Assembly (NCBI RefSeq): GCF_006539685.1
Contig: NZ_BJNM01000017.1
Location: forward strand, 1 to 63,104
Direction: 5' to 3'
Length of the DNA stretch: 63,104 nucleotides
From: Gluconobacter oxydans
GTDB lineage: Bacteria; Pseudomonadota; Alphaproteobacteria; Acetobacterales; Acetobacteraceae
Of this stretch, positions 1 to 8,996 are shown piece by piece. The translations under genes were made by a program, and so were the position numbers. The notes beneath the pieces were generated by a model that saw only the letters and a program-made list of their open reading frames with translations, was not told where the DNA came from and did no database searches. The stretch's first letter is position 1, and each line of letters begins with the position of its first letter.

Positions 1-993
1 AAACACCTAGTCGCCGGCGCCGCAGGCGGAAGCGCCATTGCATCAAGCGCCAAAATGGCTCTGCTGTCCCTATATGGCGCACATACCATCGGTGAATATG
101 GCGGCTTCCCAAGCTGGAGCCGCAGTCAGGAAGAGGAAGCCGATACCCTTGCTGTCGATCTGATGGCAAAGGCCGGATATTCGGTTTCGATGGCGGAAAC
201 CTTGCTGGATGCTCTCAATACAGCCGACCAGCGCGATGCGGCGCGGGCCGAACTGAAAGCAAAAGCAGCACAGGAAAAGGCCCGGCAGGAAGCTGAGAAA
301 AACCAGAAAGACAATCTGACGGCCGCAGTGCTGAGCCCCATCCTGACACCCGGCTTCTCACTTCTGGGCTCCGGACTGAACTATGTCGGAAAAGGCATGG
401 TCTACGTCAATCTCGATCATCCTCACGCCGCTGAACGCAAGGCGGAACTGTCACATTACATCAATCGCAATTATGCAGATCTGATCCCGATCCTTCACAA
501 GGCGCCCTTCCAGAAGTGGATCCGAAGCCGGGAAGTGCAGAAATTCCTGCATGAAAGCCAGGCCATCAATGACGTTGCCGATACGGCAGCGACAAAGAAC
601 TGGCAGAAAACCCGACAGCTTCTGGCGGGGATCGGCAGTCCGGTGCGCTCAAGCCAGATCTGGCTCTATTTCAACATCCTGACGGAAGCCGGGCTTGGCC
701 AGAACAGACAGGCCATTGCGGATCTTCAGGCCGCCAGCCAGCGTGACGACGTCATTCTGCAAACCGTCTCCATATGGGCCGATTATCTCGACAGCCAGGG
801 CAAGACCGATGACGCCCTTGCCTATCTGGCCCAGGAACAGAAACTGTTCGATGATCCGGCGACACTGCCCCAACAGATCACGATCGCGAAGAAGGCCAAG
901 AAAACGATCACCGTCAATGAGCTGGTAGTGGAATGTCAGATGACTGGTATAGACCGTCTTCAGCAGCAATGCTCAGCCGCGAGCAAGTCCTGA
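1..993 (+). CDS. M48-family metallopeptidase, C-terminal part (5' end outside window)
   Basis: The frame is open from base 1, so the gene starts upstream; the first internal ATG is at 55. The visible part starts just before an EEEAD motif (about base 130), which fits the third zinc ligand (ExxxD) of M48 zinc proteases. The HExxH helix must lie before the window. After it come a helical linker rich in Lys/Glu/Gln, a hydrophobic stretch, a DHPHAAERKAEL segment typical of M48 proteins, and a helical C-terminal half that looks like degenerate TPR repeats, as in BepA/YfgC-type periplasmic proteases. Such proteins are usually exported and act in outer-membrane protein quality control. The family assignment is solid; the BepA-like role is inference. 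Confidence 0.8.
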   Translation, partial: KHLVAGAAGGSAIASSAKMALLSLYGAHTIGEYGGFPSWSRSQEEEADTLAVDLMAKAGYSVSMAETLLDALNTADQRDAARAELKAKAAQEKARQEAEKNQKDNLTAAVLSPILTPGFSLLGSGLNYVGKGMVYVNLDHPHAAERKAELSHYINRNYADLIPILHKAPFQKWIRSREVQKFLHESQAINDVADTAATKNWQKTRQLLAGIGSPVRSSQIWLYFNILTEAGLGQNRQAIADLQAASQRDDVILQTVSIWADYLDSQGKTDDALAYLAQEQKLFDDPATLPQQITIAKKAKKTITVNELVVECQMTGIDRLQQQCSAASKS

Positions 994-1002
994 ACCAAAA
1001 TA

Positions 1003-1031
1003 CCGGGGAGAAGACTGATGCTTCTCCCCGG
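1003..1031. terminator. Bidirectional intrinsic terminator
   Basis: An 11-bp GC-rich stem (CCGGGGAGAAG / CTTCTCCCCGG) with a short loop lies between the convergent M48 and histidine phosphatase genes. On the minus strand it is followed by a TATTTTGG stretch. It overlaps neither coding region. Confidence 0.7.
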
Positions 1032-1038
1032 CAGGATA

Positions 1039-1725
1039 TCAGCCCCGGAAATCAGGCAGTTCGTTGACTGTCACGACGCGCCACAGGCAGTCGATGCGCT
1101 CCAGAATGGTGATGGACAGGTTCTGGATCGAAAAGCGCAGCGCCGTATCGGGATGAACGCTCAGCGCATGCGCCAGAGCCGCCCGGATGGCGCCGCCATG
1201 GCTGACGACAACCATGTCCTGACCTTCATGTGCATTCGCCAGATCCTCAAGCCCATGCCCCACGCGCGCGCAGACATCCAGCATGCTCTCCCCGCCCGGC
1301 GGAAGCTCACAGGCGGAAATGGACCAGAACGGATTGGGCGGCAGACGCAGCAGGGACATGAACTCCGAATGCGGCGTGCCATGCCATTTCCCGATCGACT
1401 GCTCGATGAAGCGCCCGTCAATCGTCACATCCTGCGAAAACGCCCCGGCTTTACGGATTTCAGCCGCAGTATCCTGCGCCCGCTGCAACGGTGAACTATA
1501 CCACAGCGCATCCGTCGGCAGACGCCGCGCCAGCGTGGCATAGCCGCCCTGCTGGCTCGCCATCGCTTCACGGCACAGCGGCACGTCGAGCGCGCCATAC
1601 ATCGTCTTTCGCGCACTGGCTTCCACGACCGCATGCCGGATCAGCCAGAACCGGGTGACGCCCTTCGGCAGCTCCGGCGTATCGAGAAAATGCCCGTGCG
1701 GGACCGCTTTGTCTGTCTGGGTCAT
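1039..1725 (-). CDS. Histidine phosphatase family protein
   Basis: This 228-residue protein belongs to the phosphoglycerate-mutase-like histidine phosphatases. The N-terminal LIRHAVVE is the RHG motif (RHA variant) with the catalytic His. A downstream VVSHGGAIRAAL segment carries the second conserved His. The frame is open further upstream, but the ATG at 1725 overlaps the stop of the upstream PLP-protein gene as ATGA, so translational coupling picks this start. The substrate cannot be read from sequence: alpha-ribazole phosphatase (CobC), phosphoglycerate mutase and general phosphatases share this fold. Its tight link to an uncharacterised PLP enzyme suggests it acts on the same small-molecule pathway (inference). 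Confidence 0.85.
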   Translation of the reverse strand: MTQTDKAVPHGHFLDTPELPKGVTRFWLIRHAVVEASARKTMYGALDVPLCREAMASQQGGYATLARRLPTDALWYSSPLQRAQDTAAEIRKAGAFSQDVTIDGRFIEQSIGKWHGTPHSEFMSLLRLPPNPFWSISACELPPGGESMLDVCARVGHGLEDLANAHEGQDMVVVSHGGAIRAALAHALSVHPDTALRFSIQNLSITILERIDCLWRVVTVNELPDFRG

Positions 1726-3770
1726 GACAACGGGGCGTAACGGGGGACAGGGTTCGCGTCCAGCAGAACATCCCAGTGCTTCAGGATCAGCTCCAGTTTT
1801 CCGAGCACCCGGCGCGCATCCATGCACTCGCGCTGAAGCCGGCGCTCCTCGTCCAGCCCTTCATGCGACGGCTCACCCGACACAAGGCGCGCCCCAGCAC
1901 ACAGACGCAGCGCTCCGGCCGGCCCATCCACCCTCGGATGAGGCACCGGCACCGGCTGCCCCAGCACACAGAGCAGGCTGCCCTCGCCTTCCGTCACCCA
2001 GGGTGACAGATCCGCATTCAGCCAGCGATGCAGCCGCCGCGCATCTTCCAGCGCCAGCGGACGGCCGGGCGCATGCGGATCTTCAACAAGAAAGGACAGG
2101 ATGGTCGGCACCGCATCCCAGCGCCCGTCATCAAAAGGCGTGCCCATCGGCAGCATGGTCAGCGCCGGACGGGCCTTAACCATGGCCACGGCTTCCGTCA
2201 TGAACCGGGTCAGACGTCCACGAATGACAGGATCGGGCAGCGCAAACAGCGCATCCATTTCCGCCAGTGCTGCATACCAGCGGAGCGCCAGTCCGATATT
2301 GTGACCGTTATTGAGGGCTGACGCATCCGCGCCTTCCGGCCATTCATCCCGATTGCCATAGGCCCGCAACCCTTTGGGAAGCGACAGGCACGACAGACGG
2401 TTGCGAATTGCAGGAGGAAGGAGAATGGCCCCGCAGAAAGGCGGGCCGGTAAAAAATTTGGAGCCGGTAATCATAACAATGATCCCCCGCTCTACCCATT
2501 CCGCCACACGCGACGGGCTCAGCCGCGCCTGACAGACATCAACGACGACGCTGAGCTGATCGCCCAGCTCCGTACACAATTCCCAGACAAGATCCATGTC
2601 CGGCGCCGCAAGCCCGGTCTTCGACTGGTCTAGCCGGTGCAGCAGAACATGCCGCCCATCGGCCACTTCCCGCCGCACAAGTTCCGCACATTGCGTGTTG
2701 ATTTCAGCCACGGGTCGCGCCGTCCCGTCAGCCGCACGGATATCGACACCGATCAACCGCGTCTCGGGCGAGAACCCTTCGATCACCTCACCCTTGCCCA
2801 CAAGCGTGGCACAGGCACTGTCCGTCGCGAAATGCCGCCCGCAGGCCGCAAGCGGAACCCCGCTGCCCGTCTCATCGGGTGCCAACAGAATGGACGTGAC
2901 CGGCCGATCCGTTCCCGCCGCAACAAGCGCCAGAACCGCCAGCTCACAATCCGTCCCGGAGGCCGAGAGCAGAACGGCATCTTCCGGCAGACCGAAATGC
3001 GCCCCGATCGCCTCGCGCGCCCGGCGCACGACACCTTCCTGCACCAGATCCGGGTCCTGCTTGGCCAGAAGCGCGCTCATCATGCCGCGTCGGGCTGCTT
3101 CCGCTCCCCCGAAACCACGCTCGGACAGCGAAGACGCAGTCGATGACCCAAAAGTGATCGCCCAGGGGCGCGGACGATGGGAGCTCGAATACCGGTTCAG
3201 CCCGGTATGCGGGTCAACAGCCAGCCGGGAATCCCCGCCGCTGCTCATCAGGCTCTCGGCCGGCGCAAGAACAGGCCACAGACGGGTCAGAACCCCTTCC
3301 AGCCGCTCTGCCTCATGCTGTGTGAAAGATGGCAGCTCCGGCAGGAACGCACTCAGTGTCTCCCAGCTCTGCATAAGAGCCGATGCATCCGGCACAGCAT
3401 CGCTGAAAACCGCAAGCCAGGCCGGAAGCGGCGCAACATCCCCCGTATCGAGCGCATGGAATAACGCCGCCACACGCGCTGCGGCAAAGCTAGCCAGATA
3501 CGGATTGGCACCCGGCTCCAGCAGGCGCATCAGCTCGATGGCATGCCGCAGGAAAGTCGGCGCCAGACGCGGCGCCTCAAGACACGGACTGCCCAGTTTG
3601 AGCGTCGCCGCCTGAAGGCAGAAAGGCTGCCCCGGTTCAAGCGCTCCCTCGATCCTGAAAGGCAGGGGCAGTAACACATCCAGGATCGGAACCAGCCCGT
3701 CCGCAATCACCCGAAGATCGGGCCGCTCCAGAACATCCGTCAGGGAGCGTGTCAAAGTATCAGCCAGCAT
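1722..3770 (-). CDS. PLP-dependent fold-type-I enzyme of unknown substrate with extra N-terminal domain
   Basis: This 682-residue protein has two parts. Residues 1 to about 195 form a helical region I do not recognise. From about 200 the sequence reads as a class-V-like aminotransferase or decarboxylase fold: SASGTDCEL (269-277) for phosphate binding, VVVDVCQAR with Asp411 for the pyridine nitrogen, and ITGSKFFTGPPF with Lys438 as the probable Schiff-base lysine. Catalytic residues are therefore intact. It is the first gene of a two-gene minus-strand unit and overlaps the histidine phosphatase by 4 bp. It is divergent from the rhamnose cluster. The reaction is unknown; the extra domain and the phosphatase partner are the only clues. 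Confidence 0.75.
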   Translation of the reverse strand: MLADTLTRSLTDVLERPDLRVIADGLVPILDVLLPLPFRIEGALEPGQPFCLQAATLKLGSPCLEAPRLAPTFLRHAIELMRLLEPGANPYLASFAAARVAALFHALDTGDVAPLPAWLAVFSDAVPDASALMQSWETLSAFLPELPSFTQHEAERLEGVLTRLWPVLAPAESLMSSGGDSRLAVDPHTGLNRYSSSHRPRPWAITFGSSTASSLSERGFGGAEAARRGMMSALLAKQDPDLVQEGVVRRAREAIGAHFGLPEDAVLLSASGTDCELAVLALVAAGTDRPVTSILLAPDETGSGVPLAACGRHFATDSACATLVGKGEVIEGFSPETRLIGVDIRAADGTARPVAEINTQCAELVRREVADGRHVLLHRLDQSKTGLAAPDMDLVWELCTELGDQLSVVVDVCQARLSPSRVAEWVERGIIVMITGSKFFTGPPFCGAILLPPAIRNRLSCLSLPKGLRAYGNRDEWPEGADASALNNGHNIGLALRWYAALAEMDALFALPDPVIRGRLTRFMTEAVAMVKARPALTMLPMGTPFDDGRWDAVPTILSFLVEDPHAPGRPLALEDARRLHRWLNADLSPWVTEGEGSLLCVLGQPVPVPHPRVDGPAGALRLCAGARLVSGEPSHEGLDEERRLQRECMDARRVLGKLELILKHWDVLLDANPVPRYAPLS

Positions 3771-3968
3771 GCCTGCCTCTCCTGCCTCCGCACGACTGTG
3801 GGATTAGCCCATCAGTCCGGACAGCGCGAGAGGTGAAAGCATTTCCCAATGTCACCGGTCCGGCGTGTAAAGAAACGTACCGGCGTTATTTGCGCTGTTT
3901 CAACAACGCTGTAAGATAAAAGTTATTCTGTCGGGGTTCAGACCCTGAGCAAATATCATGAGGTTCAA
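3771..3968. promoter_or_regulatory. Divergent intergenic region (PLP gene / rfbB)
   Basis: This 198-bp gap between divergent genes must hold promoters for both. It becomes AT-richer toward rfbB (around 3880-3960). I could not assign clear -35/-10 boxes or an operator. Confidence 0.4.
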
Positions 3969-5024
3969 ATGCGGATTCTGCTGACAGGCGGCTGTGGTTT
4001 CATCGGATCGGCCGTTGTACGCCATCTGATCCGGAACACTGAACATTCGGTTCTGAACGTTGACTGCATGACTTATGCAGCGTCGGAAGACACGGTCAGC
4101 GAAGTCGCAGACGATCCCCGGTATTCCCATGCCCGCGCGAACATCGTGAATGGCGTGGAAATGCAGCGCCTGTTCGAGGAATACCGCCCGGACGCCGTCA
4201 TGCATCTCGCAGCGGAAAGCCACGTGGACCGCTCGATCGATGGCCCCGGTGTCTTCATCCAGACGAACGTCGTCGGCACGTATTCCCTGCTCGAAGCCGC
4301 CCGGAAATACTGGAACACGCTGGGAGATGCCGAAAAGAAGGCCTTCCGCTTCCATCACATTTCCACGGACGAGGTCTTCGGTCATCTGGAGCCGAACGAT
4401 CCACCGTTCACCGAGACCACCCCCTACGATCCGCGCAGCCCGTATTCGGCCTCCAAGGCCTCGTCCGACCATCTGGTCCGCGCCTGGTTCCACACCTACG
4501 GCCTGCCGACCTTTGTAACGAACACCACCAACAATTACGGCATCTGGCACTTCCCCGAGAAGCTGATCCCGCTGGTCACGATCAACGCCATCGAAGGCCG
4601 CGAACTTCCGGTTTACGGCAAGGGCGAGAATGTCCGCGACTGGCTGTTCGTCGAAGACCATGCCGAAGCCCTGGTCAAAGCCGTCGAAATCGGCAAGCCG
4701 GGCGAGACCTACGCCATCGGCGCCCGCCAGCCGCGCACCAATCTTGAAGTCGTCAAGAAGATCTGCGCCGTCCTCGACGAGCTTCAGCCCGACCCGGCCG
4801 GCCCGCGCGAGCGCCTGATCCGCTTCGTGACCGACCGCCCCGGCCATGATTTCCGCTACGAGATCGACCCCTCCCACGCCGAGAAGGAACTCGACTGGAA
4901 AGCGGAGCACGATTTCGAACGCGGCATCCGCAAGACCGTTCAGTGGTATCTCGACAACCGCGCCTGGTGGGAAGGAATCCGCTCCAAGCGCTACACCGGC
5001 CAGAGACTGGGAGCAAACACGTGA
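3969..5024 (+). CDS. rfbB: dTDP-glucose 4,6-dehydratase
   Basis: This 351-residue extended SDR catalyses the second step of dTDP-L-rhamnose synthesis, converting dTDP-glucose to dTDP-4-keto-6-deoxyglucose with bound NAD. Visible marks are the N-terminal GGCGFIGS nucleotide-binding loop, the family signature [12 protein letters not shown], the ISTDEVFG active-site segment, and [11 protein letters not shown] carrying the Tyr/Lys catalytic pair. The length is normal. It is the first gene of a rfbB-rfbA-rfbC-rfbD cluster and ends in a 4-bp overlap (GTGA) with the likely rfbA start. The product would feed lipopolysaccharide or exopolysaccharide rhamnosylation. Confidence 0.96.
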   Translation: MRILLTGGCGFIGSAVVRHLIRNTEHSVLNVDCMTYAASEDTVSEVADDPRYSHARANIVNGVEMQRLFEEYRPDAVMHLAAESHVDRSIDGPGVFIQTNVVGTYSLLEAARKYWNTLGDAEKKAFRFHHISTDEVFGHLEPNDPPFTETTPYDPRSPYSASKASSDHLVRAWFHTYGLPTFVTNTTNNYGIWHFPEKLIPLVTINAIEGRELPVYGKGENVRDWLFVEDHAEALVKAVEIGKPGETYAIGARQPRTNLEVVKKICAVLDELQPDPAGPRERLIRFVTDRPGHDFRYEIDPSHAEKELDWKAEHDFERGIRKTVQWYLDNRAWWEGIRSKRYTGQRLGANT

Positions 5025-5911
5025 GCACCATCGAGACAAAGCCCATGAAGGGCATCATCCTTGCCGGCGGTTCGGGCACACGCCTGTATCCGATGACGAT
5101 GGCTGCCTCCAAGCAGCTCCTGCCCGTCTATGACAAGCCGATGATCTATTATCCTCTTTCCACGCTGATGCTGGCGGGAATCCGGGACATCATGATCATC
5201 ACGACCCCGCATGACATGCCGCAGTTCCAGCGCCTGCTGGGCGATGGCTCCCAGTTCGGCGTCACCTTCGAATACCGCGTCCAGCCGTCGCCGGACGGTC
5301 TGGCGCAGGCGTTCCTGATCGCCGAAGACTGGATCCAGGGTGCTCCCTGTGCCCTGGCGCTGGGCGACAACCTGATCTTCTCCGAACATCTGGGCGTTCT
5401 TCTGCGTGCAGCGTCGAACCGTCCGCAGGGTGCGACGGTCTTCGCCTATCAGGTCCGCGATCCCGAGCGTTACGGCGTGGTCTCCTTCGACGAGAGCGGC
5501 CGGGCCCTGAAGGTCGAGGAAAAGCCGACCCATCCGGAATCCCACTGGGCCATCACGGGTCTGTATTTCTACGACAACCGCGTCGTGGACTTCGCCAAGA
5601 AGGTGAAGCCGAGCGCCCGCGGCGAGCTGGAAATCACCGACCTCAACCGCATGTATCTCGAAGAAGGCACCCTTCAGGTAGACCGTCTGGGCCGTGGCTG
5701 CGCCTGGCTCGATGCCGGCATGCCCGACAGCCTGATGCAGGCCGGAACCTTCGTGCAGACCATCCAGTCCCGTCAGGGCATGCTGGTTGGTTCTCCCGCC
5801 GAAGTCGCGTTCCGCAACAAGTTCATCACCGCCGACCAGCTCCGCGAACACGCAAAGAAAATGGGCAAGACCGAACTCGGTCGCCTGCTGCGGGAACTGG
5901 CCGACAGCTGA
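5021..5911 (+). CDS. rfbA: Glucose-1-phosphate thymidylyltransferase
   Basis: This enzyme makes dTDP-glucose from dTTP and glucose-1-phosphate, the first step of the rhamnose pathway. The signature [14 protein letters not shown] is followed by [17 protein letters not shown], both diagnostic for RmlA. The start is either GTG 5021, which overlaps the rfbB stop by 4 bp (296 residues), or ATG 5045, which begins directly at MKGIILAGG (288 residues). The latter matches the usual family N-terminus, the former the tight operon spacing. Metal-binding and sugar-binding segments ([16 protein letters not shown]) are intact. Confidence 0.95.
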   Translation: MSTIETKPMKGIILAGGSGTRLYPMTMAASKQLLPVYDKPMIYYPLSTLMLAGIRDIMIITTPHDMPQFQRLLGDGSQFGVTFEYRVQPSPDGLAQAFLIAEDWIQGAPCALALGDNLIFSEHLGVLLRAASNRPQGATVFAYQVRDPERYGVVSFDESGRALKVEEKPTHPESHWAITGLYFYDNRVVDFAKKVKPSARGELEITDLNRMYLEEGTLQVDRLGRGCAWLDAGMPDSLMQAGTFVQTIQSRQGMLVGSPAEVAFRNKFITADQLREHAKKMGKTELGRLLRELADS

Positions 5912-5920
5912 TTTCTTCAT

Positions 5921-5966
5921 ACGGTTCCGGTTTTCTGCATCTTTTTGCAGCCGGAGCCGTTTTTTC
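5921..5966 (+). terminator. Intrinsic terminator inside the rfb cluster
   Basis: The arms ACGGTTCCGG and CCGGAGCCGT flank an inner CTGCA/TGCAG hairpin and are followed by TTTTTTC. This is a well-formed rho-independent structure just after rfbA and before rfbC. It would split the cluster or attenuate rfbCD. Confidence 0.75.
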
Positions 5967-6013
5967 GTGACCAATTTTCACGACCCCATCTTCAAAACAG
6001 GGATTTTCAGAGC

Positions 6014-6577
6014 ATGAAAGTCGAACGTCTTTCCATTCCAGAGGTCATTCTCGTCACGCCTCCCCGTTTTGGTGACAATCGCGGCTTCTTCTCCGAAACC
6101 TACAATGTGGAGCGCATGGGCGAAGCCGGTATCGACCTGCCTTTCGTTCAGGACAACCAGAGCCTGTCCCGCCAGAAAGGCGTCGTTCGCGGCCTGCACT
6201 GCCAGCTTGCGCCTTACGAGCAGGGCAAGCTCGTCCGCGTCACGCGCGGTGCCATCTGGGACGTGGCCGTCGACGCCCGCACGGGCTCGCCGACCTATGG
6301 CAAATGGGTCGCCGCCGAACTCTCCGCCGAAAACTGGTCCCAGCTCTGGATTCCGCCCGGCTTCCTGCACGGCTTTGTCACGCTCGAAGAGAACACCGAA
6401 GTGCAGTACAAATGCACTTCGCTCTACAGCAAGGTCTCCGAACGCGCCGTCATCTGGAACTGCCCGGAACTGAAGATCGACTGGCCCGTTTCCGAAGCTG
6501 ACGCCATCCTGTCCGACAAGGACAAGGTCGCACCGCATTTTGCAGAAGCCAAGGGCTGGTTCTCTTACGAAAAGTGA
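6014..6577 (+). CDS. rfbC: dTDP-4-dehydrorhamnose 3,5-epimerase
   Basis: This 187-residue RmlC cupin performs the double epimerisation of dTDP-4-keto-6-deoxyglucose. The family pattern is clear: DNRGFFSETYN near the N-terminus, QDNQSLSRQKGVVRGLH with the catalytic His region, DVAVDARTGSPTYGKW, and IPPGFLHGF with the second conserved His. The frame is open from 5945, but those bases lie in the rfbA terminator. ATG 6014 gives the normal family N-terminus (MKVERLSIPEV). The end overlaps the rfbD GTG start by 4 bp. Confidence 0.95.
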   Translation: MKVERLSIPEVILVTPPRFGDNRGFFSETYNVERMGEAGIDLPFVQDNQSLSRQKGVVRGLHCQLAPYEQGKLVRVTRGAIWDVAVDARTGSPTYGKWVAAELSAENWSQLWIPPGFLHGFVTLEENTEVQYKCTSLYSKVSERAVIWNCPELKIDWPVSEADAILSDKDKVAPHFAEAKGWFSYEK

Positions 6578-7479
6578 GCATGACGATGTCCAGCACAGGT
6601 CCCATTCTCGTCACGGGCGGCAACGGCCAGCTTGCGACGTCTCTTCAGAATCTCGGCAACGAGCGCATCATCCGCGTCGGCCGTCCGGAATTCGATTTCG
6701 ACCGCCCGGAAACCATTGCCGCCACGATCGAGAAGTACAAGCCGTCAGTTGTCGTGAACGCAGCCGCCTGGACGGCCGTCGATCTGGCCGAAACGGAAAA
6801 GGACGGTGCCGAACGCGCCAACAATTCCGGCCCGGCAGCGCTCGCCGCAGCCTGCGCCAAGGCGGATATCCCGTTCATCCATGTCTCGACAGACTACGTT
6901 TTTTCCGGTGATAAGGGCACGCCCTATACCGAAGAGGATGCCACCTCTCCCGAGACGGTCTATGGCAGCACCAAGGCCGAAGGCGAACAGGCCGTCCTGA
7001 CCGCCAACATCAAGAGCATCATCCTGCGCACGTCCTGGGTCTATTCGGCCCACGGCAAAAGCTTCGTGCGCACGATGATCAATGCGGGCGCCAAAAACCC
7101 CGTGCTCAAGGTCGTCGGTGACCAGAAGGGCAACCCGACCAGTTCGGACGATCTGGCCGAAGCCATTCTCGCCATCATCGCCCTGATCGAGCGCGATGGC
7201 TGGAAGCCGGAATATCGCGGCATTTTCCATGCCAGCGGAACGGGTGAGACCACATGGCACGGCCTGGCCGTCGCCGCGCTGGAAGAGGCCGCAAAGCATG
7301 GCCAGACCATGCCGCAGGTCAACGCCATCCGCACCGAAGACTGGCCTACGCCGGCCAAGCGTCCGCAGGACTCCCGGATGGACAATTCGAAGCTCCATCG
7401 CGTCTTCGGCGTAAAAATGCCGGACTGGCGCCACAGCGTGACGCATATCGTCCACAAGCTGTTTTCTCCTGAAGCCTGA
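6574..7479 (+). CDS. rfbD: dTDP-4-dehydrorhamnose reductase
   Basis: This 301-residue SDR catalyses the last step to dTDP-L-rhamnose, using NAD(P)H. It has ILVTGGNGQLATSL as the nucleotide-binding loop, NAAAWTAVDLAE, HVSTDYVFSG, and YGSTKAEGE with the Tyr-x3-Lys pair. The start is GTG 6574, coupled to the rfbC stop; ATG codons at 6580 and 6586 are alternatives. With rfbB, rfbA and rfbC it completes the pathway, so this organism should put rhamnose into a surface glycan. Confidence 0.95.
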   Translation: MSMTMSSTGPILVTGGNGQLATSLQNLGNERIIRVGRPEFDFDRPETIAATIEKYKPSVVVNAAAWTAVDLAETEKDGAERANNSGPAALAAACAKADIPFIHVSTDYVFSGDKGTPYTEEDATSPETVYGSTKAEGEQAVLTANIKSIILRTSWVYSAHGKSFVRTMINAGAKNPVLKVVGDQKGNPTSSDDLAEAILAIIALIERDGWKPEYRGIFHASGTGETTWHGLAVAALEEAAKHGQTMPQVNAIRTEDWPTPAKRPQDSRMDNSKLHRVFGVKMPDWRHSVTHIVHKLFSPEA

Positions 7480-7486
7480 CCGCCCG

Positions 7487-7512
7487 TTGCCCTCTCCCCG
7501 CGGGAGGGCAAC
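7487..7512 (+). terminator. Hairpin after rfbD
   Basis: An inverted repeat (GTTGCCCTC / GAGGGCAAC) lies just downstream of the rfbD stop. There is no T-run, so it is a weak terminator candidate or an mRNA-stabilising stem. Confidence 0.45.
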
Positions 7513-7590
7513 CGACCCTCACATTCTCTGCCGTTGCGTCCGAATGATTCCCTTTTCCTTTCTTTCGGCCTCATGCCCAGGTGCCGAAAC

Positions 7591-8529
7591 ATGACACAGA
7601 AAAGGGCCGAATCTTCCCGTCAGGTCGCCATTCTCCTGTCGCTCTACAATGGCGAAACCTATCTGGACGCCCAGCTTGCCAGCATCCTGGCCCAGACCCA
7701 TCCTGACTGGACGCTCTACTGGCGCGATGACGCCTCGACTGATCTCTCACGCGACCGGATGCGCGCCTTTGCCGATGGCCCAGGCCAGGGCCGCTGCGTC
7801 GAAATCACGACCCGCCACGGCCGCCTGGGCGTCGCAGGTTCCTACGCGCATCTGCTCGACGCCATCCCCGATACGCCCTATGTCGCCTTCGCCGATCAGG
7901 ACGACATCTGGGAACCGCAGAAGCTGGAATGGGCCCTCGATGCCGTCAGCCGTCGCCCGGCCGAAAAACCGACCCTGTATTGCGCCAGGCAGTATCTGAC
8001 AGACGCGGATCTCGTCATTTTCCAGGAATCCGCCCCCCTGCGCCGCAGACCCGATTTTCCGGCTTCCCTGACGCAGAACATCGCAACCGGCCACACCATC
8101 CTGCTGAACGCCGCAACCCACAGCCTGATGCGGAACACGCCGCCCCCGCCTTCAGTCCTGCATGACTGGTGGGCCTATCTCCTGACAGCCGCAGCCGGCG
8201 GAGAGGTCATTTTCGACAACCGCTGCGTCAGCTACTACCGGCAGCACGCCCACAACACCGTTGGTGCAACCGGCTCCTTCATCAGACGCGCCTGGGCCGC
8301 CTGCCGTCGTGGACCAAAAGTCTTCATGACGATCTTCCACTCCAACGTGACGCATCTGCTGAACAATCCGGAAAACCTGTCCGCTCCGGCCCGGCGCCTG
8401 TTGACGGACATCGCAGCCGCCCGCACATTCCGCGCCCGACTGCGCACACTTTTCAGATATCCGTCCCTCCGGCGACAGCGGTTCTCCGAAACCACCGTCT
8501 TCCGGATCTGGTATCTGCTTTCACGCTAG
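7591..8529 (+). CDS. Family 2 glycosyltransferase
   Basis: The protein (312 residues from ATG 7591) starts with a GT-A fold: VAILLSLYNGETYLDAQL, then YWRDDASTD for the first acidic nucleotide-sugar contact, and AFADQDDIWEPQKL as the DxD-type metal site. This is typical of RfaG/WcaA-like rhamnosyl- or hexosyltransferases that build O-antigen or exopolysaccharide. Position directly after rfbBACD suggests it may use dTDP-rhamnose (inference). Earlier starts at TTG 7534 and ATG 7573 are possible. The 3' end overlaps the convergent HIT gene by 9 bp. Confidence 0.85.
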   Translation: MTQKRAESSRQVAILLSLYNGETYLDAQLASILAQTHPDWTLYWRDDASTDLSRDRMRAFADGPGQGRCVEITTRHGRLGVAGSYAHLLDAIPDTPYVAFADQDDIWEPQKLEWALDAVSRRPAEKPTLYCARQYLTDADLVIFQESAPLRRRPDFPASLTQNIATGHTILLNAATHSLMRNTPPPPSVLHDWWAYLLTAAAGGEVIFDNRCVSYYRQHAHNTVGATGSFIRRAWAACRRGPKVFMTIFHSNVTHLLNNPENLSAPARRLLTDIAAARTFRARLRTLFRYPSLRRQRFSETTVFRIWYLLSR

Positions 8530-8961
8530 ATCCAGATAACGCCGCATGGCCTCCATGAACGGGCCGTCCTGTTCCAGACTGAACGGCCGCGCTGCGTCGT
8601 AGTCATAGACCGTCCCCGCCGGACGCGTGGCTTTCTCCGGATCTTCAGAGGCATAGCGCGGGACAATGTGAGTGTGCAGGGACGGCGCCAGATTGCACCA
8701 TGTCTCGTAATTGATCCGCACCGCATCGGTGACAGCCAGCAGCGCATCCCCGACCGCCGCCATATCCGCGAGATACTGCGCCCGCGCCTCGCCCTTGAGA
8801 TCATTGATCGTCGGCACGACCGGATCGGCCAGAAGCTGGCAATAGCCCGGCAGAGGCTGGGTCTGCCCAATCACCAGCCAGCCCGATTTCATACGCCCGA
8901 TAACAGAAGGGTTGCTGCCACATCGTGCGGCAGCAACCCTTTGTGCGATAACATCCGTCAT
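8521..8961 (-). CDS. HIT-family protein
   Basis: This protein of about 146 residues has a histidine-triad-like segment, APSLHTHIVPRY, in a short fold with an N-terminal WLVIGQTQPLPGYCQLL region usual for HIT hydrolases of the Ap4A or nucleotide-phosphoramidase kind. The triad is reduced (HxHxx rather than HxHxHxx). ATG 8961 is preceded by a good AGAAGGGGAA ribosome-binding site. An earlier ATG at 9000 overlaps the MFS gene stop as ATGA, so the two genes are probably co-transcribed either way. The substrate is not predictable. Confidence 0.8.
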   Translation of the reverse strand: MTDVIAQRVAAARCGSNPSVIGRMKSGWLVIGQTQPLPGYCQLLADPVVPTINDLKGEARAQYLADMAAVGDALLAVTDAVRINYETWCNLAPSLHTHIVPRYASEDPEKATRPAGTVYDYDAARPFSLEQDGPFMEAMRRYLDLA

Positions 8962-8996
8962 GGTCAGTTCCCCTTCTGCGTGAAGAGGAAAGCGTA

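Noticed and set aside
3900-5039. A 379-residue frame antisense to rfbB
   Set aside because: It is a shadow of a conserved enzyme gene without motifs.
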